Positions 21,746 through 34,093 of a DNA stretch of 64,000 nt are shown here, one piece after another; the stretch's first letter is position 1, and every line of letters starts with the position of its first letter. The stretch covers positions 37,699,549 to 37,763,548 of the forward strand of contig NW_004624734.1 in assembly GCF_000247695.1 (NCBI RefSeq), in the 5' to 3' direction. The DNA comes from Heterocephalus glaber. Its lineage: Eukaryota; Chordata; Mammalia; Rodentia; Bathyergidae. A program made the position numbers and the translations under genes. Below the pieces are notes generated by a model, which worked only from the letters and a program-made list of their open reading frames with translations, did not search any database and was not told the DNA's origin.

Positions 21746-23605
21746 CCTCATCTGTGATAAAGTCAGCCAGTTACTAAGAAGGAGGCCCTGGGCTTTGTGG
21801 TAAGGGTGGACTCAGGCCTCTTCTTCAGTGCCACACCCACAGCCCAACCCCCTCTGCGCCCTGAGGACCTCAGGGAATCACTGACAGATCCACCAAGTCC
21901 CTTTATTTTCATTTATACCTAGCCTTTTATTTAAATAGGCCTAAAAATCTCAAATAAGTAGGAATTGTGCTGGGCTCTTATGAGCTGTTAGAGGGATGAA
22001 GAGGAGAAGGGCCAGTGTGCTTCCATCATGACACGCCACAGTGATTAGCTGATGCCACCAGTGCCCGTTCAGCCATGGTCGCCGATGAAGTACCAGCTCT
22101 GATCTTGTCACTCCCCAGGTCTAAAACCTTTCATGACCACTCACTAGTGCAAATTCAGTACCAACAGTTGTCTGCAACAATATGGCGAGTGCCTATGTTC
22201 CCGAGGACGACAGTCACTCTTACTTTTGGCCTGGTCAGGTTGACTTTTAAAGACTTTCTAACATAGCCCTCATGAAATCTTACTTTGGTTCCTTTCTCAT
22301 ATCCCTTCTCATTTCCAACTGTCATTATCCTAGCTGTTTCTCCATGCCTGTGGCCAGTGTCAACTCCTTCCTTAAGCCTTGGCTGGCTCCCTGGTAATTC
22401 ATTGACTCCATTCTACCTTTTCTTTTAACGTCCTCTACACACACATGTTTTTAAGTTTTTTTGAGGGCTGAAGTTCATTCTTGTGACTTTCATAGCATTT
22501 GTCAAAGTGGTGTCACAGGTGAACAGGCATTCAATGCACGCCTGTTGAACGGCATGGAATTGACCTCTATCGGAAGCCATCTATTCTCTAGTCTGATGAA
22601 AACCAGCTCTGGAGCACTGAACCATTAGGGAAAGAGCCTTTGCTTCAGAGACTGGGAGAGCAACCTGCTATTGCTTAGATAAAATTGTGACCTTCTGAAT
22701 GGAATTGAGCTTTGGTGATGAAACAGCCAAATTAAATGAAACTACTCCAGCAAATTAGCTTTATTTATTTTATTGTATTGTATTATTTTATCACTTTGTA
22801 CCATTCAGGGGCCTGAACCTAAATAGCCAAATGAAAATTCAGTTTTGCTTAATATACTCTGTCTGCCCACTGATATCAAATGAACTCAGGGAACCTTTTC
22901 ATGTGCAGTATGTGGCCTGGCAATGCCTTCTGCTCTGCCTTGGATCTGAGCTAGAGGGAAAGCTTGGTGGGCCATATTTTCACACTCCAGTTTCTCCCGC
23001 ACTCAGCCCATCCTTTCTTCTTTTATACATTGATCAATGACTCTAACAGGACCCTGGTCACCCACAGGAGGTCAAGGACTGAGCTATCTATTGCTGCAGA
23101 AGCAGAAGCACTAAGCTGTGAAAGAAGCAGATTCTCCCCGATTTTAGCCACCTTTTGTTTGTGTCTTCACTGTGTTAGGGAAAGTGAAGTTATCTGTGTA
23201 AAGAGCACACGGATGAGAAGAGTGAGATTCATTTGCCCAGCAACCAGAAAGTTTCTGAGATAAGGAACACTGTTTTTGTTTTTTCGTAGCCGACCTGGAA
23301 AATAAGGATGGCTGAAAATATGGATGTTCATGACAACAAAGGGGCTGGCTTTACTTTAAAAGCATAAATCTGTCCCAAATATTATTCTAAGATGTTAATT
23401 ATCCTGAAATACAAATTTAACTGGATGTCTGGTCTGCCTAGGTTCTCAGAGTACTGAGGGTAAGAGAACACAAAGTAAAGGGAGGAAGGGAGAGAAAATT
23501 GACAAATTCAGCTCTTCTGAGGACAAATTCTTCATGGTCCTTGTGGAAGGCCAGGTTACTATTTTCATAGCATTTATGCAAGGACTTCATCTTGGGTCTC
23601 TCGCT

Positions 23606-23617
23606 CATCTATCTATC

Positions 23618-23650
<33 letters not shown>

Positions 23651-23688
23651 TATCTATTATCTATCTATCAATCATCTATCATCCATCT
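23606..23688. repeat. (CTAT)n microsatellite
   Basis: About 80 bp of CTAT/ATCT repeats with several interruptions, in the GPHB5 intron. It yields short tyrosine/serine-rich open frames that are not genes. Confidence 0.92.
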
Positions 23689-23799
23689 GCCTACTTTTTT
23701 GCCTGGAGCAAGTGAAGGCACTGTCCCTTGAAAGATTAGTTTTTCATTGTTGCTTCCCAATATTTGGTCTAATAAGGCAGTAGATCATACTGACTGTAC

Positions 23800-23995
23800 A
23801 CTTACCTTGTGCAAGGCCATGGGCATTGTGTTACCACCTTCCCTTGTTTCCATAGCAATGCTATAGTGTTTGGTTTTACAGTTGAAGAAACTGGGACATC
23901 GACAAGTTAAGTTTTCCAAGTCTCTTCAAGGAAGTTAAGTCTTCCAGGTGTACGAACAAAACAGGTTCGACTGCAGGGCTCCAAATGTTTAACCA
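23800..23995 (-). mobile_element. MIR SINE
   Basis: Reverse MIR order: CTTGTGCAAGGCCATGGGCA, GTTTTACAGTTGAAGAAACT, GCAGGGCTCCAAATGTTTAA at the far end. A local repeat of AAGTTAAGT-CTTCCA suggests a small duplication inside it. Confidence 0.6.
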
Positions 23996-24119
23996 CTACT
24001 TTGTGCTGTTTTTTCCCTTACCTATGTGCCCGGTTTATCAAAATGATCTTAGAATTCAGGGTCTATAAGGTGAAGGATGGAAGTGAATCCTTCATTTATC
24101 AGAACAGAATACAGAGCAT

Positions 24120-25320
24120 TCAGGAAGCTGCCTGTCTGTATTTTCTTCCGTTGATTCGTCAGATGCTTATTGAGAACCTCCTGGTTACCCCTCTGGGTAG
24201 GGTAGCCCAGCAGGGACCAAATGGGCAAGAACCCTTGTCATAATGGGCTTACTCTCTAGAACTGAAAAAATGTCACAGAAAAAGATAAAATAAGATGTCA
24301 TGTGGTGTGGAGAAAAAACAATGCAGGAAACAGGAGAGGAAGCTTTAGGGCGTGGAGGTGGGACATTGCATGCTTCCCTTGAGAGGGCGACCTTTGAACA
24401 AAAACCTAAGTTTGGTTGGGGCAGGGAGTTGTAGGAGACAAGAGTGCTCCAGGCAGGGGGACAGCAAGTGAGGCTATTTGAAGAAAGACAGAAATCACAG
24501 TGCCTGGAGACACTCGAGGAAGTCACAAGGTGGGAATGGTCACAGACACAGCAGAAGAAGAGGATGAGAAAATGCGAAACTTTTAAAAAATTCATTAAGT
24601 TTATTGGTACAATCTAGGTATACAATATGATGACATTCATCACTGGGAATTGGTACCTTTACATGAGGTATCTTGGTTCTTATTTTTTCCCCCTTCCCCT
24701 GCCCTTCCTTCAACCCCTCCACCCCTCCCTATTTACACAGACTTTGTTTCCATTTTCTCCTTTTCTCATATTTATTCCTTTCCTTTCCTTCCTTTTCCCT
24801 ACGCCTCCCACTTCCCCTTCCCCTCCCCCTTTGGACCTTTCTTCCTATTTCACATTACCTATTATACATTTAGTCCTTATTTACACTTACAGTTTCTCAC
24901 ACCAGAGAAACTATCTGGTATTTACATGTGTGTCCTATTTATTTCACTTAGAAGATGAGAATCTTAAAAGTGTAGAAAGACTGACGTAGGGCCTGAAGGA
25001 GATCATAAAGTCTGACTTTCGCTCTGAATGAGATGGGAAATCCCTGGGGCTTTAAGCAAACGGAGGACAGAATCTAACTTGCTTTTAAAGGATCACTTAG
25101 GGCTGCTGTGGTGTAAACAGAGATGCGGCTGGTGCTGGGAAATGGGAGACCATTTAGAAGGCAGGTGCAAGGATTAAGATTATCCATTTGCTACGTCTTA
25201 TCGCGTGCTACCTGTGAGCCGAGCGGTGGGCTCCTCTAGGAGCTCCGGGTATGGTGATGACCCAAATCAGCTTCCTGCTTTCAGGAGTTTGATTTCTACT
25301 AGGAGGAGACAGAGCATGAA
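24120..25320 (+). repeat. Ancient interspersed repeat, second copy, interrupted
   Basis: Same type as 12480-13250: GATTCGTCAGATGCTTATTG start, CAAGAGTGCTCCAGGCAGGG, then after an insert CCTGAAGGAGATCATAAAG, 'GAGATGGGAAATCCCTGGGG' and 'AAAGGATCACTTAGGGCTGC'. The order is collinear with the consensus I recall for a widespread old repeat, interrupted by 24585-24955. Family name not fixed. Confidence 0.45.
24585..24955 (+). mobile_element. Inserted polypyrimidine element, L1 3'UTR-like
   Basis: A roughly 200-base C/T-rich block (24680-24850) is followed by a stretch ending CCTATTTATTTCACTTA that resembles the L1M 3'UTR line seen again near 48620-48660. It sits inside the older repeat, so it came later. 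The 60-120 residue proline/phenylalanine-rich frames it contains are low-complexity artefacts. Confidence 0.4.
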
Positions 25321-25427
25321 GTAAACAAACAAAAACCAAGTTAATTTCCTATAGGGTAAATGGTACCAAGAAGAGGGAGCAGTTGGTATGTTCTAATGGC
25401 TTCCCTGTTTTCTTCTTGTGGGGACAG

Positions 25428-25616
25428 AAACCCATTCTGGAGCCCCCCTACATTGAAGCTCATCATCGAGTCTGTACCTACAAGGAGACCAAGCAGGTGA
25501 CCGTCGAGCTGCCTAACTGTGTCCCTGGAGTCGACCCTTTCTACACCTACCCTGTGGCTGTCCGCTGTGACTGCGGGGCCTGCTCCACAGCCACCACCGA
25601 GTGCGAGACCATCTGA
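25428..25616 (+). CDS. GPHB5: GPHB5, last coding exon, residues 69-130 and stop
   Basis: Begins right after the acceptor ACAG and encodes KPILEPPYIEAHHRVC through the end CSTATTECETI, stop TGA at 25614-25616. With exon 1 the protein is 130 residues, the same as human. Cys84, Cys99, Cys115, Cys117, Cys120 and Cys127 complete ten cysteines in the mature protein. That fits GPHB5, which lacks the seat-belt cysteine pair of LH/FSH/TSH beta subunits. Residues 85-90 read TYKETK, whereas human has TYNETK: the glycosylation sequon at position 87 is missing, and no other N-X-S/T remains. The gene otherwise looks fully functional. Confidence 0.97.
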   Translation, partial: KPILEPPYIEAHHRVCTYKETKQVTVELPNCVPGVDPFYTYPVAVRCDCGACSTATTECETI

Positions 25617-27495
25617 AGCGGAAGTGGCCTGCCCCATGCAGCTAATGGCCTTGAGCTTAGCAGACTTGCTAGTGCGCAGCACAAGCAGCGATGCTGCCTG
25701 GACTGAAGGCTGTTTGTTTCCACTGTGCCTAAGGAGGTCGGCTGTCTCCCTGAGGTTCAGTTTAGGCCCGAGGCCCGGAGGCAGCACACTTCTGTTAAAA
25801 ATGCAAAACAACTTTAGAGCTTTCACCAAAAGAATTTGTCTTTCTCATACATTTGCATATTAGTTTTCTTTTGCCTTGAGCCTTGTGCCATAATTTGTAT
25901 ATTGTAGCCTCTCCTACCCCTCAATATGGACTGATGAATATCACGATTTCAAATGTATTGGGTCTACGTAGGAATTAGGGCTGGAAAAATTTCACATTCT
26001 AAATTCTAAAAATTTCACCACTGATCTCCACCTAGATTTGTGATTAAAGGGCTAGAAACAATCAAAACCAACCTACCAGTATTCCTTCCCTGAAAGGAAA
26101 TCCAACTGCAAGTTTCCTTAGAGAAAATTCTTTTAACTGAGCAATTATCTTCACAAGAAATAGGGACCGCTCAGGTTGATAAAGAGAAGGGAATTGATAA
26201 AGAGACTTTCTCCAAGTAAAAGGTGTTTGGATTTGGCTAATTCATTCCCAAGAAAAGTTCCTTAAGTTCCCTTAAGGTCTTTAATATGGAGGCTACTTTG
26301 TGATAAAACAAATGAACAAACTCAGAAAAAAAAAAAAAAAAAAGAAACCAGAAGCTGTCATTTTGGCTTAAAAACTTCTGAAACAAAAGTCACATTTTTT
26401 GGGCCAGGGATTTAGCTCAGTGGTTCCACCGCCTGCCTCGCAAGTGCAGGGTCCAGAGTTCAATCCCCAGTACAAAAAAAACCAAAAACCAACAAAAAAC
26501 CCCCAAATTTTTGGAGTGATATTTTCCCAAAGATTGCAAAATGGCCAATTTCAAATACCCCAGTCTATTTAGCATATTTTAAATTTAAATTGTAATCTCA
26601 GAAATTTAACATAGCTGTAGGGGTAGAACTGCAGTGCTGCCTCAGAAGGAAAAGTCTGACTACTTACTTAGCTTTTGCCCCTGCCTTTCCTACATTTACA
26701 GCAGCTAATTCTGTGACTTAAAAAAAACCCCTGTAGTTTTATGCAAATGTCTTTAATTTTGGCATTTTGGGGTTGGATGTAATCTTGTTCATTTTTCATA
26801 ATATGCCAGGGAAATCTACATTAATGCCAATAAAGCATGTTCTCTGCCTTTCGAATTCATGCAAATTTTCAGAAATCTTTTTAGTCTTTAATATATTTGG
26901 TATAACATTAGGAAGAACACTAAAAATGAACTATAAGGCTATTTTTACTTAAGCATTAATCTGGCAGGGAGGAGAACATGTTTAGTAAGGGACACAGACA
27001 GATGCCTTTGGGTAGCATAAGCCCCAGAGGTGGCGTGATCTGCACCGCCTGACCCATCACAGCTGGAGCCAGGAACCCCCCTTGAAGGAGGAGTCAGTGG
27101 GTCCCCCTAGAAAACAGTGGAGCACATGTTGATACTGGTGGTCAGCTTCGGGGATGTGGGGACCAAGGACATGGGCACAATCTATCCGACTCTTGGCAGA
27201 TCTGTTGTCAGGAAAGGAAGTCCCTCAACCTGAAAAGGGGTTGAGTGTCTGCTGTGTCACCAGGACAGTGGGAGACCATGAGACATGATGCTGTAGTGTT
27301 CTGAGCCCTTCCCTAGGAACTCTGCCCTGGAGTTTCTGAGACAGGAAGGGGTTGCCAGAGTTTGAGAAAAGATGGCCTCAGTCAGGAAGCAAGCGAGGAG
27401 AGTTTAGTGAAGAGACTATTTGTAAATATATGGGCAGAGTCAAGGAAACTAACAAAGACAGGTGAACTGCTTCTGGTTTGGAAGCCTTAGGTGGC
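25617..27495 (+). other. GPHB5 3' flank
   Basis: The 3'UTR starts here. Possible polyadenylation signals are ATTAAA at 26043 and AATAAA at 26829; I cannot tell which is used. An 18-base A run lies at 26326-26343 next to the SINE at 26401. Confidence 0.4.
26401..26505 (+). mobile_element. ID-like SINE
   Basis: Body GGGCCAGGGATTTAGCTCAG, then TTCCACCGCCTGCCTCGCAAG, 'CAATCCCCAGTAC' and an A-rich tail with CCAAAAA units. A near-perfect copy of the consensus. Flanks share a short AWTTTTT-like site. Confidence 0.92.
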
Positions 27496-29231
27496 CCTAG
27501 GCTGAAGGAACAACATACCGACACTGACACCATGTAGAAAGGGTGAGCGAGAATAAACACCCTCCCTCCACTCTCCTCCTATCTCCCGGTCTTCTGTTAA
27601 ATCAAATGGGAGTCAAATGGAAGCTCAAGAGTAAGAGCCCATTGATTTGGCCTGTAAATGTTGGCTTCCTGGGCAGCAGATTGAAGAAGGATGGAGAATA
27701 GATCAAAGGGGGCAAATGGATAAAATCCAGCACAGATCTCTCAGGAGGCTCAGTGGGCAGTGATATTGGCTGTGAGGGCAACGAGGCGTGCTGTGTATCA
27801 TTAAGACTTTCCAAGGGTGAACTGGTGGGATGCTCATGGAAAGGTGAACACTTCCTAGCCTGTAACATTTGAGAGGTGCAAGGACCATGGTAATTATAAG
27901 GATTGTGGGATTAGTTGGTTAAGTATAATCAAAGCCCTCAGGGTATGGCATGAAAACTGCATTTGAAGAGGTTTTTTTTTTTTTCCTTATGCATCTGGAA
28001 GGTAGAGAGTGTGAAAATCAGGCTTAATATCTCAATGGGAGAGCAGCTCAATTACAAAAAGGCTGAATCCACTACCTTGAAAAATCTCCTACCTTTAACT
28101 TATGGTCCTAACAGGGAAGAAGGGGACACAAAGACACACATTTGATGTACTAAATGTACTTGAGATTGATTCCCCTGTAGAAGGACTTCCTGTTCCTCTT
28201 TGTCATAGGAGAGCAGACTCCCCTTACTTGGAGAACTTGTGGGGCCCCCATCGGAGGAGGTTGTTTTACATGATGATATTTAGCCTTCTCAAATACTGCC
28301 CAGAACCCCTTATGTTCTAGATGAATAATTAGAGCCAAGTCTCAGGATGTTCTGCTGGGGAAAGACTTGCCCTTTAGTGGGAGGAATGAGACACTCCACT
28401 AAAAGAGCTCTAGAACCTAAAGATGCAAACCAGGAGGGCTTGCTAGAAAGCACTTGGCAATGAATCTTGAGAGTGTCAGACTGGAAGGAGAGAGGAGAAT
28501 AGCAGAATATAAGACTGGGTAAGAAGAATTTGTGCATTGGGCAGCACTGTCAGAATTTACCATCATCATAAGCGTACAGGATCTAGTACCAGTGTGCAGC
28601 TGGGTGGCTCCTTCAAGCTTGGGGAAATGGTGACCTGTGTTAGTGACAAGAAGATGCCTGAACTGTCTTGGAAAAGTGCTGGGGAGCAGAAGATTGCGGT
28701 ATGGGTTATTGCACGGGGCTCTAGAACTCATAGTAGCTACGCTCACCACTCATCAAGAAGGTCTGGAGGATGTTCCCTTCTTGAAAGCAAAAAGGGTTGC
28801 ACTTATGGGGTCACCTGTGTCATAGAAAGGTTCCATGGTGGCTGTCCTTTGTAGCCAGAGGAAGTTGCCATGGAGCTGGGTTTCCTGGTATGGGCAGAGG
28901 TGACAGGGTTCTGTGAAGCAGAGACCAGTTGTGACACAGCCATAAGAAGTGAAGTACACATAAGCTATAACATGCATCAGAGCTACACTCGCAACCAGAG
29001 GGCTATAGCCTACAAATTGTGTGGGGTGGCTAATCATCTGGGGCATTAGAAAAGTTATTAATGAAAAAGAAGAAAGTACGTGTCAGGATTCTTCTTGTCT
29101 CCTTCTCTTCTACTTCTCTACTTCTCTTCTCTTGTCTCCCTTCCATTCACAAACACCTACTAGCTCTAATTTTAGGCAAGGAATTGTATTTGGAAATAGA
29201 AATATAAATACTGTTACCTCTTATAGCTTAA
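27496..29231 (+). other. Possible MaLR/ERVL internal remnant, unproven
   Basis: This 1.7-kb stretch leads directly into the LTR at 29232 and has long semi-open frames on both strands (up to 110 codons) with no domain I recognise. It could be the internal part of the same retroelement. It could equally be unique DNA. Confidence 0.25.
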
Positions 29232-29637
29232 ATCCAGATGTCTCCCCAAAGCCTCAGGTACTCATAGGTGGGGCTTTTCAGAGGTAGCTGGATCTAGGGT
29301 GTGAATATGAATTAAGAGTGTATGATAACTAAATTAGTCCACTGATTGGTTTTGTATAGTTCTGGGTGTGGATAATAGGAAGGCCTACCTGGATAAGGGT
29401 AGCACTAGCCAATTGGCTTATAGCCTGAATGGAATAAAAGGGAAAGAGAAGCTGCTACTTCCTGCCTATCATGCCATGGACTGTTTCTCCTCTGCCATGC
29501 CCCTCTGCCATGCCACTTTGCCTTGGAGCCAACTGACTAAGGACTGAAACCTCTATGAACTGTGAGCTAAAATAAACCTATTCTCCTTTAACTTTGGGTG
29601 TCAGGTATTTTTTCCAGCAATGAGAAAGCAACTAAGA
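29232..29637 (+). mobile_element. MaLR-like LTR
   Basis: Collinear with MST/ORR-type LTRs: GATGTCTCCCCAAAGCCTCA, AGGTGGGGCTTTTCAGAGGTA, 'CTTCCTGCCTATCATGCCAT', 'GACTGAAACCTCTATGAACT', the polyadenylation signal AATAAA (29571) and the end TCAGGTATTTTTTCCAGCAA...CTAAGAC. Orientation +. Subfamily not resolved. Confidence 0.7.
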
Positions 29638-29782
29638 CATTACCATTTATAGGAGTGCTACTGTGAGCAGGATCCTCTATGTTAATTTGTCTTTATTCTT
29701 TATCAGTTATACCAGTAAGTATTGTAACTGTCATTTCACCATTACCATTTTATGGAGGATGAAACCAGAGACTTTTTCTGCC

Positions 29783-29948
29783 TGGCAATTGTGTCATATG
29801 CCTGTAATCCCAGCACTCTGGGAGGCTGAAGCAGGAGGATTGCAAGTTCAAGTACAGCCTGAACAATTAAAAAAAAAAGACTGGCAATATTGCTCAGTGC
29901 CAAGGCCCTGGGTTCAGTTTCCAATTGTGAGGGGAGGGGAGGAGAGAA
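29783..29948 (+). mobile_element. B1+ID fused SINE (B1-dID type)
   Basis: A clear B1 head (GCCTGTAATCCCAGCACTCT, GGAGGCTGAAGCAGGAGGAT) is followed by an A10 linker, then an ID part (TTGCTCAGTGCCAAGGCCCTG) and a G/A-rich tail. Two promoter boxes of the 7SL-derived half and part of the tRNA-derived half are readable. Confidence 0.88.
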
Positions 29949-30681
29949 ACTAAATTTTCTTCAAAATAATTGCACCTTCTCCTCTGTAGCTGTCTTTTTC
30001 AGAACATTATAGCAAACTATTAAGAAATAATTTTAAGCCGTCTTTAGCAAATTCTTCAAATTTTATTTCCTTTTAAAATTTTCTACTTGTGAAACAGTCT
30101 ACTGGACTGTAAGAATTGTGGTTCTTATTTGTAAAATGACTCCTCTGCCATTTTTTTTTTTTTACAATAATCTCCCTTTGGTTTAATACTTGGAATTATC
30201 TGGAATTGTGTTCAGGGGTTTCAGGAAGGCTGAGTACCCTGTTGTTACAATCTTGGTGAGTCTGAAGGGGAGGCTAAAGGCACTTGAACAGAGGAATGCT
30301 AATAACAGGACCAAGAAATAGGGAAAGATGAGAAAGCAAGGGCAGCAGGTGCAAAGCTCTGTAATTGGCAGTGGGAAGCAGAGACTTGTCTCTAACATGA
30401 AGGAATTTAGAGGGATTATTCTATTTTCTTGTCAAGGTCCTCATTATTGGAAGTAAAGTAAACCTTTCCCAAGCTTATTTGCTTTATATTTGACCCTAAG
30501 TTCCTCCAGCTGTACAATTTCTTTAGCGTATAGGATAATTGAGTTAAAAAACAAGGCTTCCTGACACACAGGATGTTATATTCTTTGACCTTGATTGTGA
30601 GCCATCAAGGGTTCTGGAAAGTCATGCAGAGCTCACCCCCACCCCCCAAAAAGATCCCAAACAGACAGACATTCTCCAGAA

Positions 30682-30717
30682 GACACACACACACACACAC
30701 ACGCACACACACACACA
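30682..30717. repeat. (CA)n microsatellite
   Basis: About 18 CA units with one CG interruption. Confidence 0.93.
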
Positions 30718-33207
30718 TATATCTTACTTCAACAAGAATATCAACATTACTAAGATGAGAAATGTAACTTTGGTGATGTTGAAGTTAGTATTACAACCAA
30801 AGAATAAATGCGAATATCTCCAAGTTGCAGATACAAGTAAAAAAATCACTTGAAAGAACATTTATTCACTGAAAGTAAGCTGTCTCATATACAAAAAAGG
30901 ATGTTGATGAATGAAGCCATTCTATCTCGAGGAAGTATATATGCAGAATTATGCTCTTGAAATAGAAATCTAATCCTGTTAGTTCGCAAGTTCTTTCTAC
31001 GTGAAATGTACGAACAGATTGTGCTTTCTTTCTCGTGTTGCTCTTGGGAAGGGTCCTACTATGTCCACAGCATAGAAGAGTGAGCTTTCATCATCACAGT
31101 GGTGAAGTCCTAGGGTTTCAGGGGGTTTTCAATTTCTACTGTCCATTTATTTCCTCTTGGAATCTGCATATTACAACTAAAACATTCTGGGCACAAGTTT
31201 TACTGAGAAGAATTAAAACATGCAACATTAAAAAATATGTTGGAAATGTTTTTAAGAGGAAGATTGGGCTCAGCTTTTGGATCTTGTCTGACCAAGCTCA
31301 AGAAAGCAATGTGAATCATCTCCCCATTGAAACATTAACACCCGCTAATGAGAAACAAAGTCCCACTGGAACTGGCTGCAGATTTCAGCACTAACAAAAT
31401 TGGAGCCAGCTCACTTCAGGACAAAGCCAAAAGGACTAGTGCACCGTGAATTCATCCATGTCAACTTCCACGCTTAAAGGGGCTAATGAGGGGAGGAGAA
31501 TGCGTGGGCTCTGAGCAAGGGGTTTCTCTTCTTCAGTACTAATTATTTCAATATGTTTTATTTGGTGGGGACATTTCCGTTCAGATGGAGGGGTTCAGAT
31601 ACCTTGGACTGGGATTTCATTTTACTGTCACAGTGCAGGGACTGGGAATCAAACTAAAAAATTACAAGTAAGTGGATTCTTAAAGAGAAAAAGGTTAGTT
31701 TTCTCTCTTTATTAGTTGAATAAAATGAACTCTCTTTTGTGGTCTGGGAAGGAAGGGGTTGGATGGGGTGTTTTGCTGTGGTGGGCTGCAGGAGACGTGA
31801 AGGCCTTGGTTTAAGAAGCACTCTGGCAGCTTGCTTCAGTGGTTACAGCCAAGAAACCATGGATACATTTGCAGTAGTGAAAATGATTTTTGGTAAGATT
31901 CTGTTTTGGGATTTGGTCAAAGCCGTCCAAGAATGTGAGCTGCTGTGACTGGCCGTGTTGCTCCCAGAGGGAAAGGGTGTCCCATTCATTTTTTATTTTT
32001 TTATTTTTAATCTAATACAAGTAGATAATAATAAAGAAAATATAAAGATGGTTCTACGGAAAATAATTTTTCATAACAAAAATAATTAGAGAATAGCAAT
32101 GGTAAATACACTGTGTATCATGATCTTAAAAGAATATATTTTCATTTGTGTGTCCAAGTTTGAAGGCTCTCTGTGGAAGGGCCATCTTGGGACACAAGTC
32201 GACTTCTACCTCTTAAGCACGAAGGCCACTGGCTGAACCACTGAAGCCTGTGCTTGTGCATAGAGGGGCTCCTGGGAGGGAGGGAAGATGGCCTGTCCTG
32301 TACCAAGGTGTTAGGCCCTTAGTGTCTGGATGTGTCCATGGCATCAAGTTCTTTTTCTGGGGTTGAATCACTGACATTCTAGCCAGAAGGTTAGCAAGGC
32401 CACTTGTAGGTACAAAGAAGTGGTGACCCTTGTGTTCTTATTTGATTTGATTAAAGGTAGGTGTGATTTGCATTCAGGACTTCCTCAGCAAGGGGGTTTG
32501 GATAAGACCCTAGGCTTTGATCTGTGTATATACAGTTTTTAAAAGGACTTTGTGCAGAGAGTGACATGTGGGAGGGAGAGCAAAACCTGGTCCCTAGTGA
32601 TGTTTGGTAAAATATGGCAAATAAGTGAATAAGACTCTGGTCTGCTTGACATGGCAGTGAGGACAGGAGCCTGCAGAATGGGTCTGTGTCCTGTCTACAG
32701 AACATGTGGTTGTGGTCAGTCCTTACTGACATCTAGACCTGCACGTCTTAGGCTATAAAGACAGAAACTTCTCCAAAAGTTTTATGCCTCAGAAATTTGT
32801 TTTCTCTTCATTCTATGAATTTGTAAACTTCATATGATATGAATCTTCCTTATTCCTTCATAGAAGGTATGTTTGGGGAGCATTTTTCTTTTCCCTTTAT
32901 AAACACCAAAAAGATTTTTGGAACATAAATACTTCAGAGTTTAGCAAATCTTTAAGCCAGTTGCCACTTTTTTGCTCTATTCTAAAACATGCACACTCCT
33001 TTATTGCATCTGGGTAGCACAGGACAAGAAAAAGACTTTGATAGCTCTTTTTAAATTCATCTAGTGAAGACAAATGACTCGAACATTAACCCAAATGATA
33101 CCCAGAGGTGGCGTCTGAGAGTCAGGCTGAGTTGATGGCTTCTTCATCAGGCAGATCTTATATGACTGAAAATAAAGACTGACAATGAACTTGGTTGCCT
33201 CCTAGAC
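30718..33207. other. Intergenic, no recognised feature
   Basis: Includes AT-rich stretches (31985-32110) and short open frames without domains. Nothing further recognised. Confidence 0.4.
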
Positions 33208-33378
33208 CAGTTCTCTCCCAACTTTTATGTGTATGCAAATCACCTGGGGGTCTTATTAAAATGCAGATTCTGGTTCCGTAGGTTTGGTCTGAGCCGGAGA
33301 CTCCACAGAACTCACTAGGACACCAGTGACACTAACGGTGCCCATTTCTGGGCCACACTTTGAGAAGCAAAGGGCAAG
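33208..33378 (+). mobile_element. MER5A DNA transposon relic
   Basis: Collinear with MER5A: CAAATCACCTGGGGGTCTTA, TTAAAATGCAGATTCTGGTT, 'CCACACTTTGAGAAGCAAAG' at the right end. Ancient non-autonomous hAT-Charlie element. Confidence 0.8.
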
Positions 33379-34008
33379 ACAACTTCCCATTCTACACACG
33401 AGACCTGCAGAAGTCAGTCTGCTTGAGTGGCTGATAGACACCTTCAGATGAGCCACAGACGACAGCTGGGAAAGACAATTTAATGACTTGAAAGTCAGAG
33501 TATGGCACAAAATAAACTTCAAGGTTGAAGAGTACATGAAATAATATTCCATTAATTATGAAAAGGGTACATGCATAGCCATTGCATAAGACGCGGATTG
33601 GAAGAACGGCCCACGAGCAGGTCCGCAGTGCTTCCCTGGGTGCTGCCGATCACAATAGGTGGAACAGTGACGGTCACAACTGGGACAAAATTCTGCTGAG
33701 ATGTACTTCAATAGTGATTGATGTTTACTAGGAGAAAAAGGCAATTTAACCGGCGGACAAGGGTGTAGAATTCATTAACATTCATGCCTGTGGCTCCTTG
33801 AGGAGAAAAGAATCTGCTTAAAAAATGGTTACAAAATGGCAGGTAGAGGTAATCGTAGATGTATTTACAAAGCCACTCCAAACATGTTGTCCTCCTCAGA
33901 AAGTGTGTCTGTTTTCTTCTTTTAAGTTCTTTTTTTTTTTTTTTTTATCAGTTTCTGTTTTAGATCCTTTCACTCTGCTCACCATCTCTGTAGTTATCTG
34001 GGAGATTA

Positions 34009-34093
34009 TTTTTTTTTTGATACCAGGGATCAAACTCGGGTCCTTGCACTTGTGAGGCAGGCAGCAGAGCCACTGAGCTAAATCCCCGGCCCT
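34009..34093 (-). mobile_element. ID-like SINE
   Basis: Reverse complement begins GGGCCGGGGATTTAGCTCAG and ends GGTATC plus an A run. Little decayed. Confidence 0.92.

Larger units (their letters stand above)
21349..25427 (+). other. GPHB5: GPHB5 intron, 4.08 kb
   Basis: Starts with GTAAGT and ends with a pyrimidine-rich stretch and ACAG, in phase 0 between codons 68 and 69. It contains MIR, (CTAT)n and old interspersed repeats listed separately. No additional exon was recognised. Confidence 0.9.

Noticed and set aside
23534..23783. Tyr/Ser/Ile-rich frames resembling a repeat protein
   Set aside because: Translation of the (CTAT)n microsatellite.
24627..24989. Overlapping proline/phenylalanine/serine-rich frames of 66-120 codons
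   Set aside because: Direct product of a polypyrimidine tract.
26401..26480. tRNA-like A and B boxes
   Set aside because: The sequence is a SINE with an A tail and no cloverleaf acceptor pairing, not a tRNA gene. The same holds for the other ID copies.
28417..28854. Open frames of 105-110 codons on both strands
   Set aside because: No domain; may derive from an old retroelement interior, not a cellular gene.
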